Of a DNA stretch of 64,000 bases, positions 1-6,863 are shown one piece after another; the stretch's first letter is position 1, and every line of letters begins with the position of its first letter. This DNA comes from an uncultured Ruthenibacterium sp. (GTDB lineage Bacteria > Bacillota > Clostridia > Oscillospirales > Ruminococcaceae). Below the pieces are notes generated by a model, which saw only the letters and a program-made list of their open reading frames with translations, was not told the DNA's origin and made no database searches. The stretch lies in contig CAJUMH010000005.1 in the NCBI GenBank assembly GCA_910587145.1, forward strand, positions 1-64,000, in the 5' to 3' direction. Both the position numbers and the translations under genes were made by a program.

Positions 1-100
1 CTCCCTGCCCTATCCGCGCTCCCTGCCCTATCCGCGTTCCCCCTGCCCTATCCCGCGCTCCCCGCTCTGTATCCCGCGCTCCCCCGCCCTGTCTCCCGCG
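1..100. repeat. degenerate tandem repeat at window edge
   Basis: Five imperfect copies of an 18-22 bp unit (core CTGCCCTATCCGCG) lie head to tail at about 1-18, 19-36, 37-57, 58-78 and 79-100. The first two copies are identical. The rest of 101-200 is GC-rich and shows no gene. No coding role is apparent. Confidence 0.7.
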
Positions 101-202
101 GGTTTCCTTTTTAGGCGGCCCTGTCCGGAAGCAGGCCCGCGGGCGGCACAAAGACCCCGGCGCGCTGTTTTTCCCGGCGCGCTGTTTTTTCTTTCGCCGC
201 TC

Positions 203-231
203 TTTTCAAAGCCCTGTTTTTGTTGTATTAT
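203..231 (+). promoter_or_regulatory. sigma-A promoter for the ketopantoate reductase-like gene
   Basis: A -35 TTTTCA (203-208) and a -10 TATTAT (226-231) are separated by exactly 17 bp, inside an A/T-rich island in GC-rich DNA. The predicted leader is about 130 nt. Confidence 0.55.
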
Positions 232-366
232 AGATTTTATAAAGATTCAAAACAGGCTTGAACGCATTTATTTGCATGTGCGTTTCTTTACAGGGGTTGA
301 TTTTCTTTTCCGGTTTTGCCCGCCGGCGCGGCAACCCTCCAAATACAGACAAAAGGAGCTGGCGGT

Positions 367-1308
367 ATGGAGCAGCGGCAGACGATCGGCATCATCGGCG
401 CGGGGGCGCTGGGCATCATGTACGGCGCGCGCGTTACGCAGGCGCTGGGCGAAGAGCATGTGTTTTTTGTGGCGGACGAGGCGCGCGCCGCGCGATACCG
501 CAGCGAGGGCTTTTTTTGCAACGGCGCGCCGTGCGCGCTGCGCGTGGTAACGCCCAACGCTGGCGCAGCGCCTGTAACGCTCGCGATCTTTGCCGTAAAG
601 GGGCCGGGGCTGGCCGAAAGCATCGAGACAATGCGGCCGTTTATTGGAAGGGATACCGTCATTCTTTCGCTGCTCAACGGCGTTTCCAGCGAACAGACGC
701 TTTGCGAGGCCTTCGGCGCGGCGCATGTGCTGTATGCCGTGGCGCAGGGCACAGACGCCACACGCGTGGGCACGGCGGTGACGTATCACAATCTGGGCCA
801 GATCCTGCTTGGCAGCAGCACGGGGCAGACCACGCCGGAGGTTGCAGCCGCACAGGCGCTGCTTGCGGCAGGCGGTGCGCCGGTGGTGGTGTGCGATGAT
901 ATTCTGCTGCGCCAGTGGAGCAAGCTGATGCTGAACGTGGGGCTGAACCAGGCGTGCGCAGTGCACGATGTGCCCTACGGCGGCGTACAGAAGCCCGGCG
1001 CGCCGCGCGATACCATGCTGGCCGCCATGCGCGAGGCGCAAACGCTGGCCGCATATGAGGGCGTTACACTGACGGACGCGGACATCGACGCTTGGATGCG
1101 CATGACGGATACCCTCAACCCTGAGGGAATGCCCTCCATGCGGCAGGATACCTTGGCGCACCGCAAAACGGAGGTGGAGCTTTTTTCCGGCACGATCCGC
1201 CGCCTGGGGCAGCGCCACGGTGTGCCCACGCCCGTGAACGACTGGCTGTATGCGCGTATCGCGGAAATTGAAAAAGGCTATGCAAACGCTTCACCGCAGA
1301 CGGTCTGA
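367..1308 (+). CDS. ketopantoate reductase family protein (ApbA/PanE-like)
   Basis: This 313-residue protein matches the 2-dehydropantoate 2-reductase family, which reduces ketopantoate to pantoate with NADPH in coenzyme A synthesis. It is predicted cytosolic. The N-terminus carries a Rossmann signature GAGALG at residues 11-16 directly after a short beta strand. The Lys of the AVKG segment and the NGV segment after LLN fit the family's substrate-binding region. Length is normal for the family. The ATG at 367 is chosen because AAAAGGAG lies 6-10 bases upstream; the frame stays open further 5' but without a ribosome site. The gene stands alone behind its own promoter. Members of this family also reduce other 2-oxo acids, so the substrate is inferred and no symbol is assigned. 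Confidence 0.82.
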   Translation: MEQRQTIGIIGAGALGIMYGARVTQALGEEHVFFVADEARAARYRSEGFFCNGAPCALRVVTPNAGAAPVTLAIFAVKGPGLAESIETMRPFIGRDTVILSLLNGVSSEQTLCEAFGAAHVLYAVAQGTDATRVGTAVTYHNLGQILLGSSTGQTTPEVAAAQALLAAGGAPVVVCDDILLRQWSKLMLNVGLNQACAVHDVPYGGVQKPGAPRDTMLAAMREAQTLAAYEGVTLTDADIDAWMRMTDTLNPEGMPSMRQDTLAHRKTEVELFSGTIRRLGQRHGVPTPVNDWLYARIAEIEKGYANASPQTV

Positions 1309-1353
1309 AGCATCCAAGCAAAGAGCATCCGGGCAAAGAGCATCCGGGCAAAG
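1309..1353. repeat. 15-bp tandem repeat just after the reductase stop
   Basis: Three head-to-tail 15-bp units, AGCATCC(AA/GG)GCAAAG, occupy 1309-1323, 1324-1338 and 1339-1353. The last two are identical. They sit between two convergent genes and have no visible coding role. Confidence 0.7.
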
Positions 1354-1415
1354 AGCGGCAGAAGCAGCAAAGGGGAAGGGGCCGCTGCAAAGCAGCCCCT
1401 CGCAAAGCAGTGCGC

Positions 1416-1463
1416 CAAAAACCGGCGCCCCTCCTGGCCATTCAGGGCCAAAAGGGGCGCCGG
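1416..1463 (-). terminator. rho-independent terminator of the ECF sigma/anti-sigma operon
   Basis: An 11-bp perfect stem, CCGGCGCCCCT (1422-1432) with AGGGGCGCCGG (1453-1463), is followed on the minus strand by TTTTT. It lies downstream of the anti-sigma gene and may also stop the converging transcript. Confidence 0.75.
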
Positions 1464-1539
1464 CCTGCTGTTTGGCAGCCTTTTCTCCGTGCAATTTGCG
1501 ATCGCGTTTTTTGTTTTGCAGCGCGTCTCTTTGCTCCCG

Positions 1540-2883
1540 TCAGTCGATCCCCTTCACATAAAACACATAGCTTGCCGTGCCGCCGTAGCCGTCGGCGGCA
1601 TCCCACCGCGCGGTGACCTCATAAACATGGCCGCCCGGCTTCAATTCTATGGCATATCCCTCGGCCGCGCTGCCAAAAACGCGCACCGTCTCGCTCTTTG
1701 CGGCGGTGCTGCCCCAGTCTGCATCGCTCCAGCAGCGCACGTGCACGATTTCATCCGGCGCCGCCCCCTCCGGGAAGATCAGATTGAGGGTGAGATCATA
1801 CGTCATTTCCAGCGCGGGCGAAAGCTGCGCCTTGCAGGCGAGCGGGTGCGCGCCGTCCGCCTCGGCGTTTGCAAGCGTTCCGTCCGCGTTTTTGCTCTGC
1901 CAGGAATATCCGCCCTGCAGCGCGCTGTGGCACACCTCATCGAGCGTGCCCATCACCGACAGTACGGGCGGCCGGGACAATACCGTCACCGCCTCGCCGC
2001 TTTCCAGCAGCGCGTTGGCGTAGCGGCTCAGCGCTTTGCACGGCGCGGCCTTGGCACGGTAGCCCGCGCCGTCGATCACAAGGAACGGATCGTATGCCAT
2101 AATCTGCGTCTGCGCGCCGTCTGCGAACGTGAGCAGGAACGTTGCGCCCTGCCCGCTGTATTCGGTATAGGAATCGTCCCGGCCGTAAACCACAACGTCC
2201 TGTAAAAGCCCGAGCAGCTCCTGTGTATCTTCAATCTCCAACGTTATATCCGGCGGCGTCAGGCTCACCGAAGCGGCTTGGAGCGCGGAGGCCTCCAGCC
2301 CCCGGAACGGCCTGCCGCCCCAGGCAAGATCAAATTCCTTCCGGGCGGGCGGGTTCCCTTCGATATTTGCATCGGCATTCCCGTCCCGGCCTGCTTGCGG
2401 AGCGGGCGCGGGCGCCATGTTCGGCGCCGAACCGGCCGCCCTTGCCTCCTCGTTCGTCACGGCGTCGCGCGGGGCAGCCTCGCCGGAAGGCGCCTCGGCC
2501 GACGCCCTGTATGTTCCGTATTCCGTTCCCCCCACCGTATCGCGCGGCGCGGTATCGGCCGCCGGCGCGCCGCTGTCCATGGCGGCGTTCTCCATCTGCA
2601 GCATCGGCGCGCCGCTGCTTGCCCCACAGCCGCGCAGCGTTGTGAGAGGCAAAATTGCCAGCATGGCCGCCGCCGCAACGGGAAGCGCGGCGCGGCGCAG
2701 ACGCACGGCAAACGGCGCCGGCCTTTTTTGGGGCGCTCTATCCGCCGCAAGCACACCGTCCAGGCCGGCCCGGCCATCCTCCCGCCGCTTTTCCAGCGCG
2801 CGCATTTTTGCCAGAGTTTCGGCCTTCCACGCCTCGCTGGGGGCAAGCTTGCCGAACGCGGAAATGTAATCATCCTTATACAT
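1540..2883 (-). CDS. putative membrane anti-sigma factor partner of the ECF sigma factor
   Basis: This 447-residue protein is encoded directly after the ECF sigma factor, with an 8-bp overlap of the genes. A short cytosolic N-terminus (about 1-58) would bind the sigma factor. One membrane helix spans about residues 60-83, after RLRR. A long Ala/Pro-rich linker and a roughly 300-residue extracytoplasmic part follow. The C-terminal part resembles a sensor domain but I cannot name the family. The ATG at 2883 is preferred to an in-frame TTG six bases upstream because GGGGAG lies 7 bases before it. The anti-sigma role is inferred from gene order and the single-pass layout; no zinc-finger HxxxCxxC motif is evident, so it is not a classical ZAS protein. 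Confidence 0.7.
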   Translation of the reverse strand: MYKDDYISAFGKLAPSEAWKAETLAKMRALEKRREDGRAGLDGVLAADRAPQKRPAPFAVRLRRAALPVAAAAMLAILPLTTLRGCGASSGAPMLQMENAAMDSGAPAADTAPRDTVGGTEYGTYRASAEAPSGEAAPRDAVTNEEARAAGSAPNMAPAPAPQAGRDGNADANIEGNPPARKEFDLAWGGRPFRGLEASALQAASVSLTPPDITLEIEDTQELLGLLQDVVVYGRDDSYTEYSGQGATFLLTFADGAQTQIMAYDPFLVIDGAGYRAKAAPCKALSRYANALLESGEAVTVLSRPPVLSVMGTLDEVCHSALQGGYSWQSKNADGTLANAEADGAHPLACKAQLSPALEMTYDLTLNLIFPEGAAPDEIVHVRCWSDADWGSTAAKSETVRVFGSAAEGYAIELKPGGHVYEVTARWDAADGYGGTASYVFYVKGID

Positions 2884-3367
2884 CGTCAAACTCCCCTTTC
2901 AAAGCGGTTTTCAGCATCTTGCGGGCACGCGCCAGCTGTGAAAGAACCGTGTTCTGCGGCATCTCCAGCAGAGCGGCAATCTCGCCGGTGGCGTAGCCCT
3001 CAATATAGTATAAGTAGATCACCTGCCGGTATTTTTTCGGCAGCCGGTTCACGGCATCTACCACGGCGCTTTCCGCCGGCGTAAACGGCGTATCGGGAAA
3101 ATCCTCGGTAAGGCCTGTGGTTTTGCGCTGCCACGCGCTGCGAAAAAAGCTTTTGCAGCGGTTCGCCGTTACCCGCAGCAGCCACGCCTTTTCGTGCGCG
3201 GCACTCTCGAATGCGGGCTTCGTGCGGACATAGCTTAAAAACACCTCCTGCGCAATATCCTCGGCATCGGCGCGGTTTCTTACCATGGCATAGGCGGCGG
3301 AAAACACGGTTCCCGCATAGCGCTCCAAAATCTGCTCGGCGCTGGTGCAAACAGCTGCTTCGCCCAT
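2876..3367 (-). CDS. ECF-type RNA polymerase sigma factor
   Basis: This 163-residue protein has the two-domain layout of extracytoplasmic function sigma factors. Region 2 carries RNRADAEDIAQEVFLSY (core binding and -10 recognition). Region 4 carries LPKKYRQVIYLYYIEGY followed by an HTH, GEIAALLEMPQNTVLSQLAR (-35 recognition). Region 3 is absent, as usual for the group. The ATG at 3367 is chosen because AAGGTGGG lies just upstream; the frame extends 50 codons further 5' but overlaps the promoter. The stop codon overlaps the start of the membrane anti-sigma gene, so the two are translationally coupled. It should direct RNA polymerase to an envelope- or stress-response regulon that cannot be identified here. 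Confidence 0.9.
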   Translation of the reverse strand: MGEAAVCTSAEQILERYAGTVFSAAYAMVRNRADAEDIAQEVFLSYVRTKPAFESAAHEKAWLLRVTANRCKSFFRSAWQRKTTGLTEDFPDTPFTPAESAVVDAVNRLPKKYRQVIYLYYIEGYATGEIAALLEMPQNTVLSQLARARKMLKTALKGEFDDV

Positions 3368-3430
3368 CGAGTTCCCACCTTTCCGTACCCTTTTGGGGCT
3401 GCCTGCAAGGAATACGCCCCACACGCGCAA

Positions 3431-3459
3431 ATTATTGCATACCCGGCAAAAATTTGCAA
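3431..3459 (-). promoter_or_regulatory. promoter of the ECF sigma operon
   Basis: On the minus strand TTGCAA (3454-3459) and AATAAT (3431-3436) are 17 bp apart, 64 bases before the sigma factor start. This fits sigma-A. An ECF-type autoregulated promoter was not recognised. Confidence 0.5.
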
Positions 3460-3520
3460 GCCTCCCGTATGAAAAAAGGCGACGCCTAATAAAATTATAC
3501 GAGAAGGGCCGCTGCATTTT

Positions 3521-3564
3521 AAAAAGAAACCGCCGCGCAGGAAAGCATCCCGCGCGGCGGTTTC
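3521..3564 (-). terminator. terminator after the creatininase-like fragment
   Basis: A 13-bp perfect stem, GAAACCGCCGCGC (3526-3538) with its complement (3552-3564), is followed on the minus strand by a T-run ending near 3520. It begins about 10 bases after the short gene's stop. Confidence 0.8.
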
Positions 3565-3573
3565 TTTGCCGTT

Positions 3574-3732
3574 TTACGGATGCACTGCCGCATCCGATTG
3601 CTTGTGCATAAATACTTTTTTCCGCTCATTTGTACCCACAGGCACGATCACGATATCGCTGCGCTTTAAATACTCCTCAACCTCCCAGTTTGTCATAGAA
3701 TTGATGCAGCGGGTGCGCATTCTGACCGACAT
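3574..3732 (-). pseudogene. N-terminal fragment resembling a creatininase-family amidohydrolase
   Basis: This 52-codon frame has a strong ribosome site (AAAGGAGG, 8-9 bases before the ATG at 3732) and its own terminator. Residues about 12-34 (NSMTNWEVEEYLKRSDIVIV followed by PVGT) look like the conserved N-terminus of creatininase-family hydrolases, where a WxEVEExLK segment leads to the PVGSTEQHG metal-site strand. After PVGTNE the family sequence stops: the metal-binding His is missing and the tail is unrelated, ending after 18 more residues. Full-length members are about 240-270 residues. The simplest reading is a gene reduced to its 5' end by deletion. A genuine short protein of unknown role cannot be excluded. 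Confidence 0.5.
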
Positions 3733-3828
3733 ACCGAAAGCCTCCTTTGGTTTTTTCTTCAGTATATCCTGTTTTGCCCTTTGCCGCATTCAATAATATA
3801 CAGGAATATTTTTGTTTTGTACGCTCCA

Positions 3829-3860
3829 GATCTGCTCGGGGGGCTTTTCCCGAGCAGATC
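3829..3860. terminator. hairpin after the YbjQ gene
   Basis: A perfect 12-bp stem, GATCTGCTCGGG (3829-3840) with CCCGAGCAGATC (3849-3860), lies about 20 bases beyond the stop of the YbjQ-family gene. There is no clear T-run on either side, so termination is probable but not certain. Confidence 0.5.
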
Positions 3861-3881
3861 CCGCATCAAAAATAAGCGTCG

Positions 3882-4193
3882 TTACCGGCAGCGCACCGCC
3901 GTGCCGTAGGCGATCACCTCGGCCGCGCCCTGCATCACCGAGGACGAACCGAACCGCATGTTCACCACCGCGTCCGCGCCCAGCGCCTCGGCCTCGTCCA
4001 CCATGCGCTTGGTGGCGATCTGGCGCGCCTCGACAAGCATCTCGGTGTAGCCGACGATCTCGCCGCCCACAAGCGTCTTCATCCCGGCCATAAAATCCTT
4101 GCCAAAGTTTTTCGATTGCACCACCGTTCCCTTTACGATCCCAAGCGCCTCGATCTCCTTGCCGGGAATGTAATCAATATTGAGCAGCAGCAT
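3882..4193 (-). CDS. YbjQ/UPF0145 family protein
   Basis: This 103-residue protein matches the YbjQ/UPF0145 (DUF74) family, small cytosolic proteins that form ring-like pentamers and were once annotated as heavy-metal binding. Typical blocks are visible: GKEIEALGIVKGTVV near the N-terminus, KTLVGGEIVGYTEML in the middle, and LGADAVVNMRF near residue 80. Length is standard. The ATG at 4193 follows AAGGAGGAG; an upstream in-frame TTG overlaps that ribosome site and is rejected. It is the last gene of the MerR operon and overlaps the gene before it by 20 bp. Its biochemical function is unknown in general, but the coupling suggests a role in the response controlled by the MerR protein. Confidence 0.85.
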   Translation of the reverse strand: MLLLNIDYIPGKEIEALGIVKGTVVQSKNFGKDFMAGMKTLVGGEIVGYTEMLVEARQIATKRMVDEAEALGADAVVNMRFGSSSVMQGAAEVIAYGTAVRCR

Positions 4194-4449
4194 CCTCTTC
4201 TCCTCCTTCAATTTCTTTCAGCCTTGCCTTGAGGCTGATCCAGATCGGAAGAATACTTCCGATCTCCAGTACAACAATAATGAGCAGCAGCCTTGCGAAA
4301 AAGCCCGACGGGTTTAGCCCGATGCGCGCCCAGAGTACTGCGGCCGCCGACAGGAGCAGCACCGCCGTGTAAAAAACGGCGCTTTCAACCGCGCTTTTGC
4401 GCCGCTCTTTTTGGCGGCCGGCCGAGCCGTTAGTATTTTTTGGCTTCAT
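4174..4449 (-). CDS. small two-helix membrane protein with MerR-operon tail motif
   Basis: This 91-residue protein has a charged N-terminus (about 1-20), two predicted membrane helices (about residues 22-42 and 50-70), and a charged C-terminal tail, LKARLKEIEGGEEDAAAQY. The same tail ends the neighbouring small protein and the membrane-fused MerR regulator, so the three are related. The ATG at 4449 has GGGGGGAAGAGG directly upstream and overlaps the previous gene by 20 bp. I do not recognise a named family. By context it may modulate or partner with the membrane domain of the MerR regulator. That role is inference. Confidence 0.7.
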   Translation of the reverse strand: MKPKNTNGSAGRQKERRKSAVESAVFYTAVLLLSAAAVLWARIGLNPSGFFARLLLIIVVLEIGSILPIWISLKARLKEIEGGEEDAAAQY

Positions 4450-4699
4450 CCTCTTCCCCCCTGTCGATCTCGCGCAGGCGCTCGTGCAGCGCAAAGGCGA
4501 TGCCCGCAACCGCCGCGGCGGACACGGCGGCTGCCAACGCGATCGGAGCCGAGGCAAGCCGGGCAAGCGCCTCTTCCGACGCGAGGCCCCACAGCACCGC
4601 CAGCGGAAAACCCGCGTAAAAGATTAGAAACACGGCCACCGCGGCCGCGGCCACAATGGCGGCAAACTTTTTGCCCCGTTTGTCAGTACCGTTTTGCAT
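4430..4699 (-). CDS. small two-helix membrane protein paralogous to the MerR C-terminal domain
   Basis: This 89-residue protein begins MQNGTDKRGKK, has two predicted membrane helices (about residues 12-35 and 45-67), and ends HERLREIDRGEEDEAKKY. The end matches the last 18 residues of the upstream MerR protein (MLRIREIGKGEIEDAKRY). The gene overlaps the MerR gene by 17 bp and the next small gene by 20 bp, so the three are translated as a coupled set. It looks like a free-standing copy of the regulator's membrane module. A named family was not recognised. It could form mixed membrane complexes with the regulator; this is inference. Confidence 0.72.
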   Translation of the reverse strand: MQNGTDKRGKKFAAIVAAAAVAVFLIFYAGFPLAVLWGLASEEALARLASAPIALAAAVSAAAVAGIAFALHERLREIDRGEEDEAKKY

Positions 4700-5333
4700 C
4701 CTCTATTTCCCCCTTTCCAATTTCACGAATGCGCAGCATGAGCGCATACAGAATGCCCACAATGATCAGCCCCGGCACGGCGGCAATGGCCGCAACGAGC
4801 AGCGCGGGCGGCATATTCTCCGGCTCTGTAAGGGCGCCCCATACCACCAGGCCGATCATCGCCGCCATCAGAACTACAAATCCCGCCGCGATCGCGATGG
4901 GCTCCGCATAGCGGGTGCGGACATCCCGCTTTCGCTGGTCGTGAAACGCCGTGCCGGAGCGTTCGAGCGCCTCGATCTCCTGTAAAATGCTCTCGGCATC
5001 CAACTCGGCAAGCGGGATCTCCCGGTCGCGCAGCATTTCGCACAGGCGCAGCGCCTCTTCCAGATTGCGCCGCTCGCGCTCGAGCGTTACCAGATGGCGG
5101 CGCAAGCCGTCCGCAACGGTTTGTGTGCCCTCGCACATCCGGCGGATCTCCTCGATGGGCACGCCCAGCTTGCGCAGCAGCTTAATGCGCCGCAGCACGG
5201 CCACCTCGGCCTCGCCGTAATCACGATAGCCGTTCTCGCTGTTGCGGCCGGGCGAAACCAGGCCTTTTTCCTCATAAAAGCGGATATTCTTTTTTGTGAT
5301 GCCGCAAAGCGCCTCTACCTCGTTGATCTTCAC
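4683..5333 (-). CDS. MerR-family regulator fused to a two-helix membrane domain
   Basis: This 216-residue regulator has a MerR N-terminal winged HTH (residues 1-70: INEVEALCGITKKNIRFYEE then GLVSPGR), a long coiled-coil dimerisation helix (about 75-125), and an unusual membrane domain with two helices (about 146-168 and 176-199). The C-terminal tail ends in EIEDAKRY. Ordinary MerR proteins end in a soluble effector domain, so this one is probably tethered to the membrane and senses a membrane signal. The GTG start at 5333 is supported by AAAGGAG 11 bases upstream. It heads a tightly overlapping operon with two small proteins sharing its tail and a YbjQ protein. A MerR-like element lies upstream at 5415-5445, suggesting autoregulation. 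Confidence 0.88.
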   Translation of the reverse strand: MKINEVEALCGITKKNIRFYEEKGLVSPGRNSENGYRDYGEAEVAVLRRIKLLRKLGVPIEEIRRMCEGTQTVADGLRRHLVTLERERRNLEEALRLCEMLRDREIPLAELDAESILQEIEALERSGTAFHDQRKRDVRTRYAEPIAIAAGFVVLMAAMIGLVVWGALTEPENMPPALLVAAIAAVPGLIIVGILYALMLRIREIGKGEIEDAKRY

Positions 5334-5414
5334 CGCACCGATCGCTCCTTTTTCCCTCGCTTTGGCAAATTTTTCTGCCGCGCTTTTCCCTGCCGCCTGC
5401 CCTGCTTTGCGGGA

Positions 5415-5445
5415 TGCTATTCCTTCCGGTTGGGGGAGGGTTCAG
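5415..5445 (-). promoter_or_regulatory. MerR-type promoter/operator upstream of the merR operon
   Basis: On the minus strand CTGAAC (5440-5445) is followed by a 19-bp GC-rich spacer containing the broken dyad ACCCTCC...GGAAGGA and then a weak -10 around 5415-5420. It overlaps the last codons of the upstream peptidase gene. The layout and sequence match the element at 6321-6351, which has the long spacer typical of MerR-activated promoters. Confidence 0.5.
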
Positions 5446-6199
5446 CCTTTTCGGCGATTTTTGGCAATTTTTTGTAAACGCCCGCCGCAAGCCACACGGC
5501 CAGCGCCGCACCGGCCGCCGTTAAAAGCTCTGTTGCGGCGATGGGGAAAAACGCGTTGCAGACAACAGCCAAAAAGTCCACCGCGGCGTGCAGCAGCACC
5601 GCCGCGAAAAACAGGCCGCGTTTTCCGGGCTGCGTTGCAGCCGCAAACACCAGCACCGAAAGCGCCATATGCAGCGCAATCGCCGAAACGCGCTCCATTC
5701 CGCCCCATAAAAAGGCGGCGGCAGGCAGTTCTGCAAGCTGAGAAACGGCGGCCTGCGCCTCCTGCGGCAGCGCCGCGCCCGACCGTGCCGCCGACAGCAG
5801 CGCAAGATTGGAAATATAGGTCAGCGAAAGCAGCAGCGCAGCCTCGCACCCGCCGTGCCCCACGCCATAGCTCAGCGCCGTCACGCGGCCGCGCTGATTT
5901 TTGATAAGAAGCCGGAAGGCCGCAAGCCGCCCCGTCTCTTCAAAAACGCCTGCCGCAAGCCCGCCGTAAAGACCGTACAGCCAAATATTTTTTTGCAGCA
6001 CCGCGCCCAGCGGCGTGGCAAGCAAAACCACGTTGTGCATGGCAGATTCCAGCACCATCGCGAACAGAACAAAAATCCCAGCGCCCACAAAAAAGCTGCT
6101 CCAGCTGCCGCCGCGCTTTTTCAGAAAAAGCATTGCCGCGAACGGCGCGATGAGGAACAACGCCGCCAGGCTGCCCATGATGAAAGCATGCGCCCCCAT
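5417..6199 (-). CDS. YhfC-family intramembrane metalloprotease-like protein
   Basis: This 260-residue polytopic protein matches the YhfC (DUF2324) putative membrane peptidase family. About seven membrane helices are visible, starting with AFIMGSLAALFLIAPFAAML. Family-type polar motifs are seen inside helices: FEETGR near residue 100 and SYGVGHGGCEA near 125, which could supply the Glu and His of a metal site. The ATG at 6199 is chosen because AAAGGAAC precedes it. Upstream in-frame Met codons run into the leader and promoter. It sits upstream of the membrane-MerR operon in the same direction, behind a clear 19-bp-spacer promoter, so the MerR protein may control it. The protease activity and its substrate are not shown; the small membrane proteins next door are possible targets by inference only. 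Confidence 0.8.
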   Translation of the reverse strand: MGAHAFIMGSLAALFLIAPFAAMLFLKKRGGSWSSFFVGAGIFVLFAMVLESAMHNVVLLATPLGAVLQKNIWLYGLYGGLAAGVFEETGRLAAFRLLIKNQRGRVTALSYGVGHGGCEAALLLSLTYISNLALLSAARSGAALPQEAQAAVSQLAELPAAAFLWGGMERVSAIALHMALSVLVFAAATQPGKRGLFFAAVLLHAAVDFLAVVCNAFFPIAATELLTAAGAALAVWLAAGVYKKLPKIAEKAEPSPNRKE

Positions 6200-6235
6200 T
6201 TTGTCCACGTTCCTTTCCATTTTCTTTTTCAATAT

Positions 6236-6253
6236 AAGCCGCGCCGGCGCGGC
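6236..6253 (-). other. leader hairpin of the YhfC-like gene
   Basis: AGCCGCGCC and GGCGCGGCT form an 18-bp perfect palindrome in the transcribed leader, between the promoter and the ATG at 6199. There is no T-run. It may stabilise the mRNA or affect its translation. Confidence 0.4.
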
Positions 6254-6320
6254 TTTGCTGCGCAAAGCCGTTCGGGCATTTTGTTTTCTTTTCTCGTTGC
6301 CCTGTTCGGCTGCTGCCCCT

Positions 6321-6351
6321 ATTGTATACTTTCCAGCAGGGGGAGGGTCAA
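6321..6351 (-). promoter_or_regulatory. MerR-type promoter of the YhfC-like gene
   Basis: On the minus strand TTGACC (6346-6351) and TACAAT (6321-6326) are separated by 19 bp, the over-long spacing that MerR activators correct. The spacer holds ACCCTCC and GGAAAGT as an imperfect dyad. This is a strong candidate target of the adjacent MerR regulator. Confidence 0.65.
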
Positions 6352-6430
6352 GAGGTTTGAGGCATTTTTTGTAAAAATCCCGGCCAAATGAGATCGCGCG
6401 GCGCAGGCGCCTCACGATCGCTCTTTTCGT

Positions 6431-6664
6431 CTATTCTCTTGCGCGCTCCGCCGGCGCGGTCTCCCTACCCAGCACCACCCGCGCAAAGCCCTCGTAGGAA
6501 TAATCCGCATTGGGGCCGCGATACGGCGTTACGGCGTTGAAAAAGCAACTGGGCAGCTCGCCCTCCCGCAGGCATTTTGCCACGCAGGGCGTACAGCCTT
6601 TGTCGTGGTTCACGGGGTTCAGCGGGCACGCCTTGTCCCGGCAGGTACAAAATTCAGCAGCCAT
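6431..6664 (-). CDS. DUF6485-like small cysteine-rich protein
   Basis: This 77-residue protein carries six cysteines in the pattern C6-x-C8-x4-C13-x11-C25-x2-C28-x3-C32, with another at residue 40. The block CTPCVAKCLREGELPSCFFN is typical of the short DUF6485 proteins found in anaerobes. The function of that family is unknown; metal or Fe-S binding is plausible from the cysteines. The ATG at 6664 has GGGAGGGAG upstream; an upstream open frame without a ribosome site is ignored. The C-terminus is charged (ETAPAERARE). It lies downstream of the NUDIX gene in the same direction, with a gap of about 200 bases. Confidence 0.75.
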   Translation of the reverse strand: MAAEFCTCRDKACPLNPVNHDKGCTPCVAKCLREGELPSCFFNAVTPYRGPNADYSYEGFARVVLGRETAPAERARE

Positions 6665-6716
6665 GCGATGCACTCCCTCCCTGATCCTCGGCTCTTTCCC
6701 GGATGCCGGATTGCCT

Positions 6717-6748
6717 CCGGGCCGGCAGCCGTCCGACAGCCGGCCCGG
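6717..6748. other. GC-rich inverted repeat
   Basis: CCGGGCCGGC (6717-6726) pairs with GCCGGCCCGG (6739-6748) around a 12-base loop. It lies between the NUDIX gene and the DUF6485 gene. It could be a weak terminator or a leader stem; no T-run follows. Confidence 0.45.
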
Positions 6749-6863
6749 CAAACGCCGCCCCTCAAAGCACAAAGCCGGATCCTCCGCCCGATGCAGGAGA
6801 CATTTTCCCGGGCGGGGAGGCGGCGCGTACTTCAAACGCATTTGAAACGCGCGTTCCGGCCGT

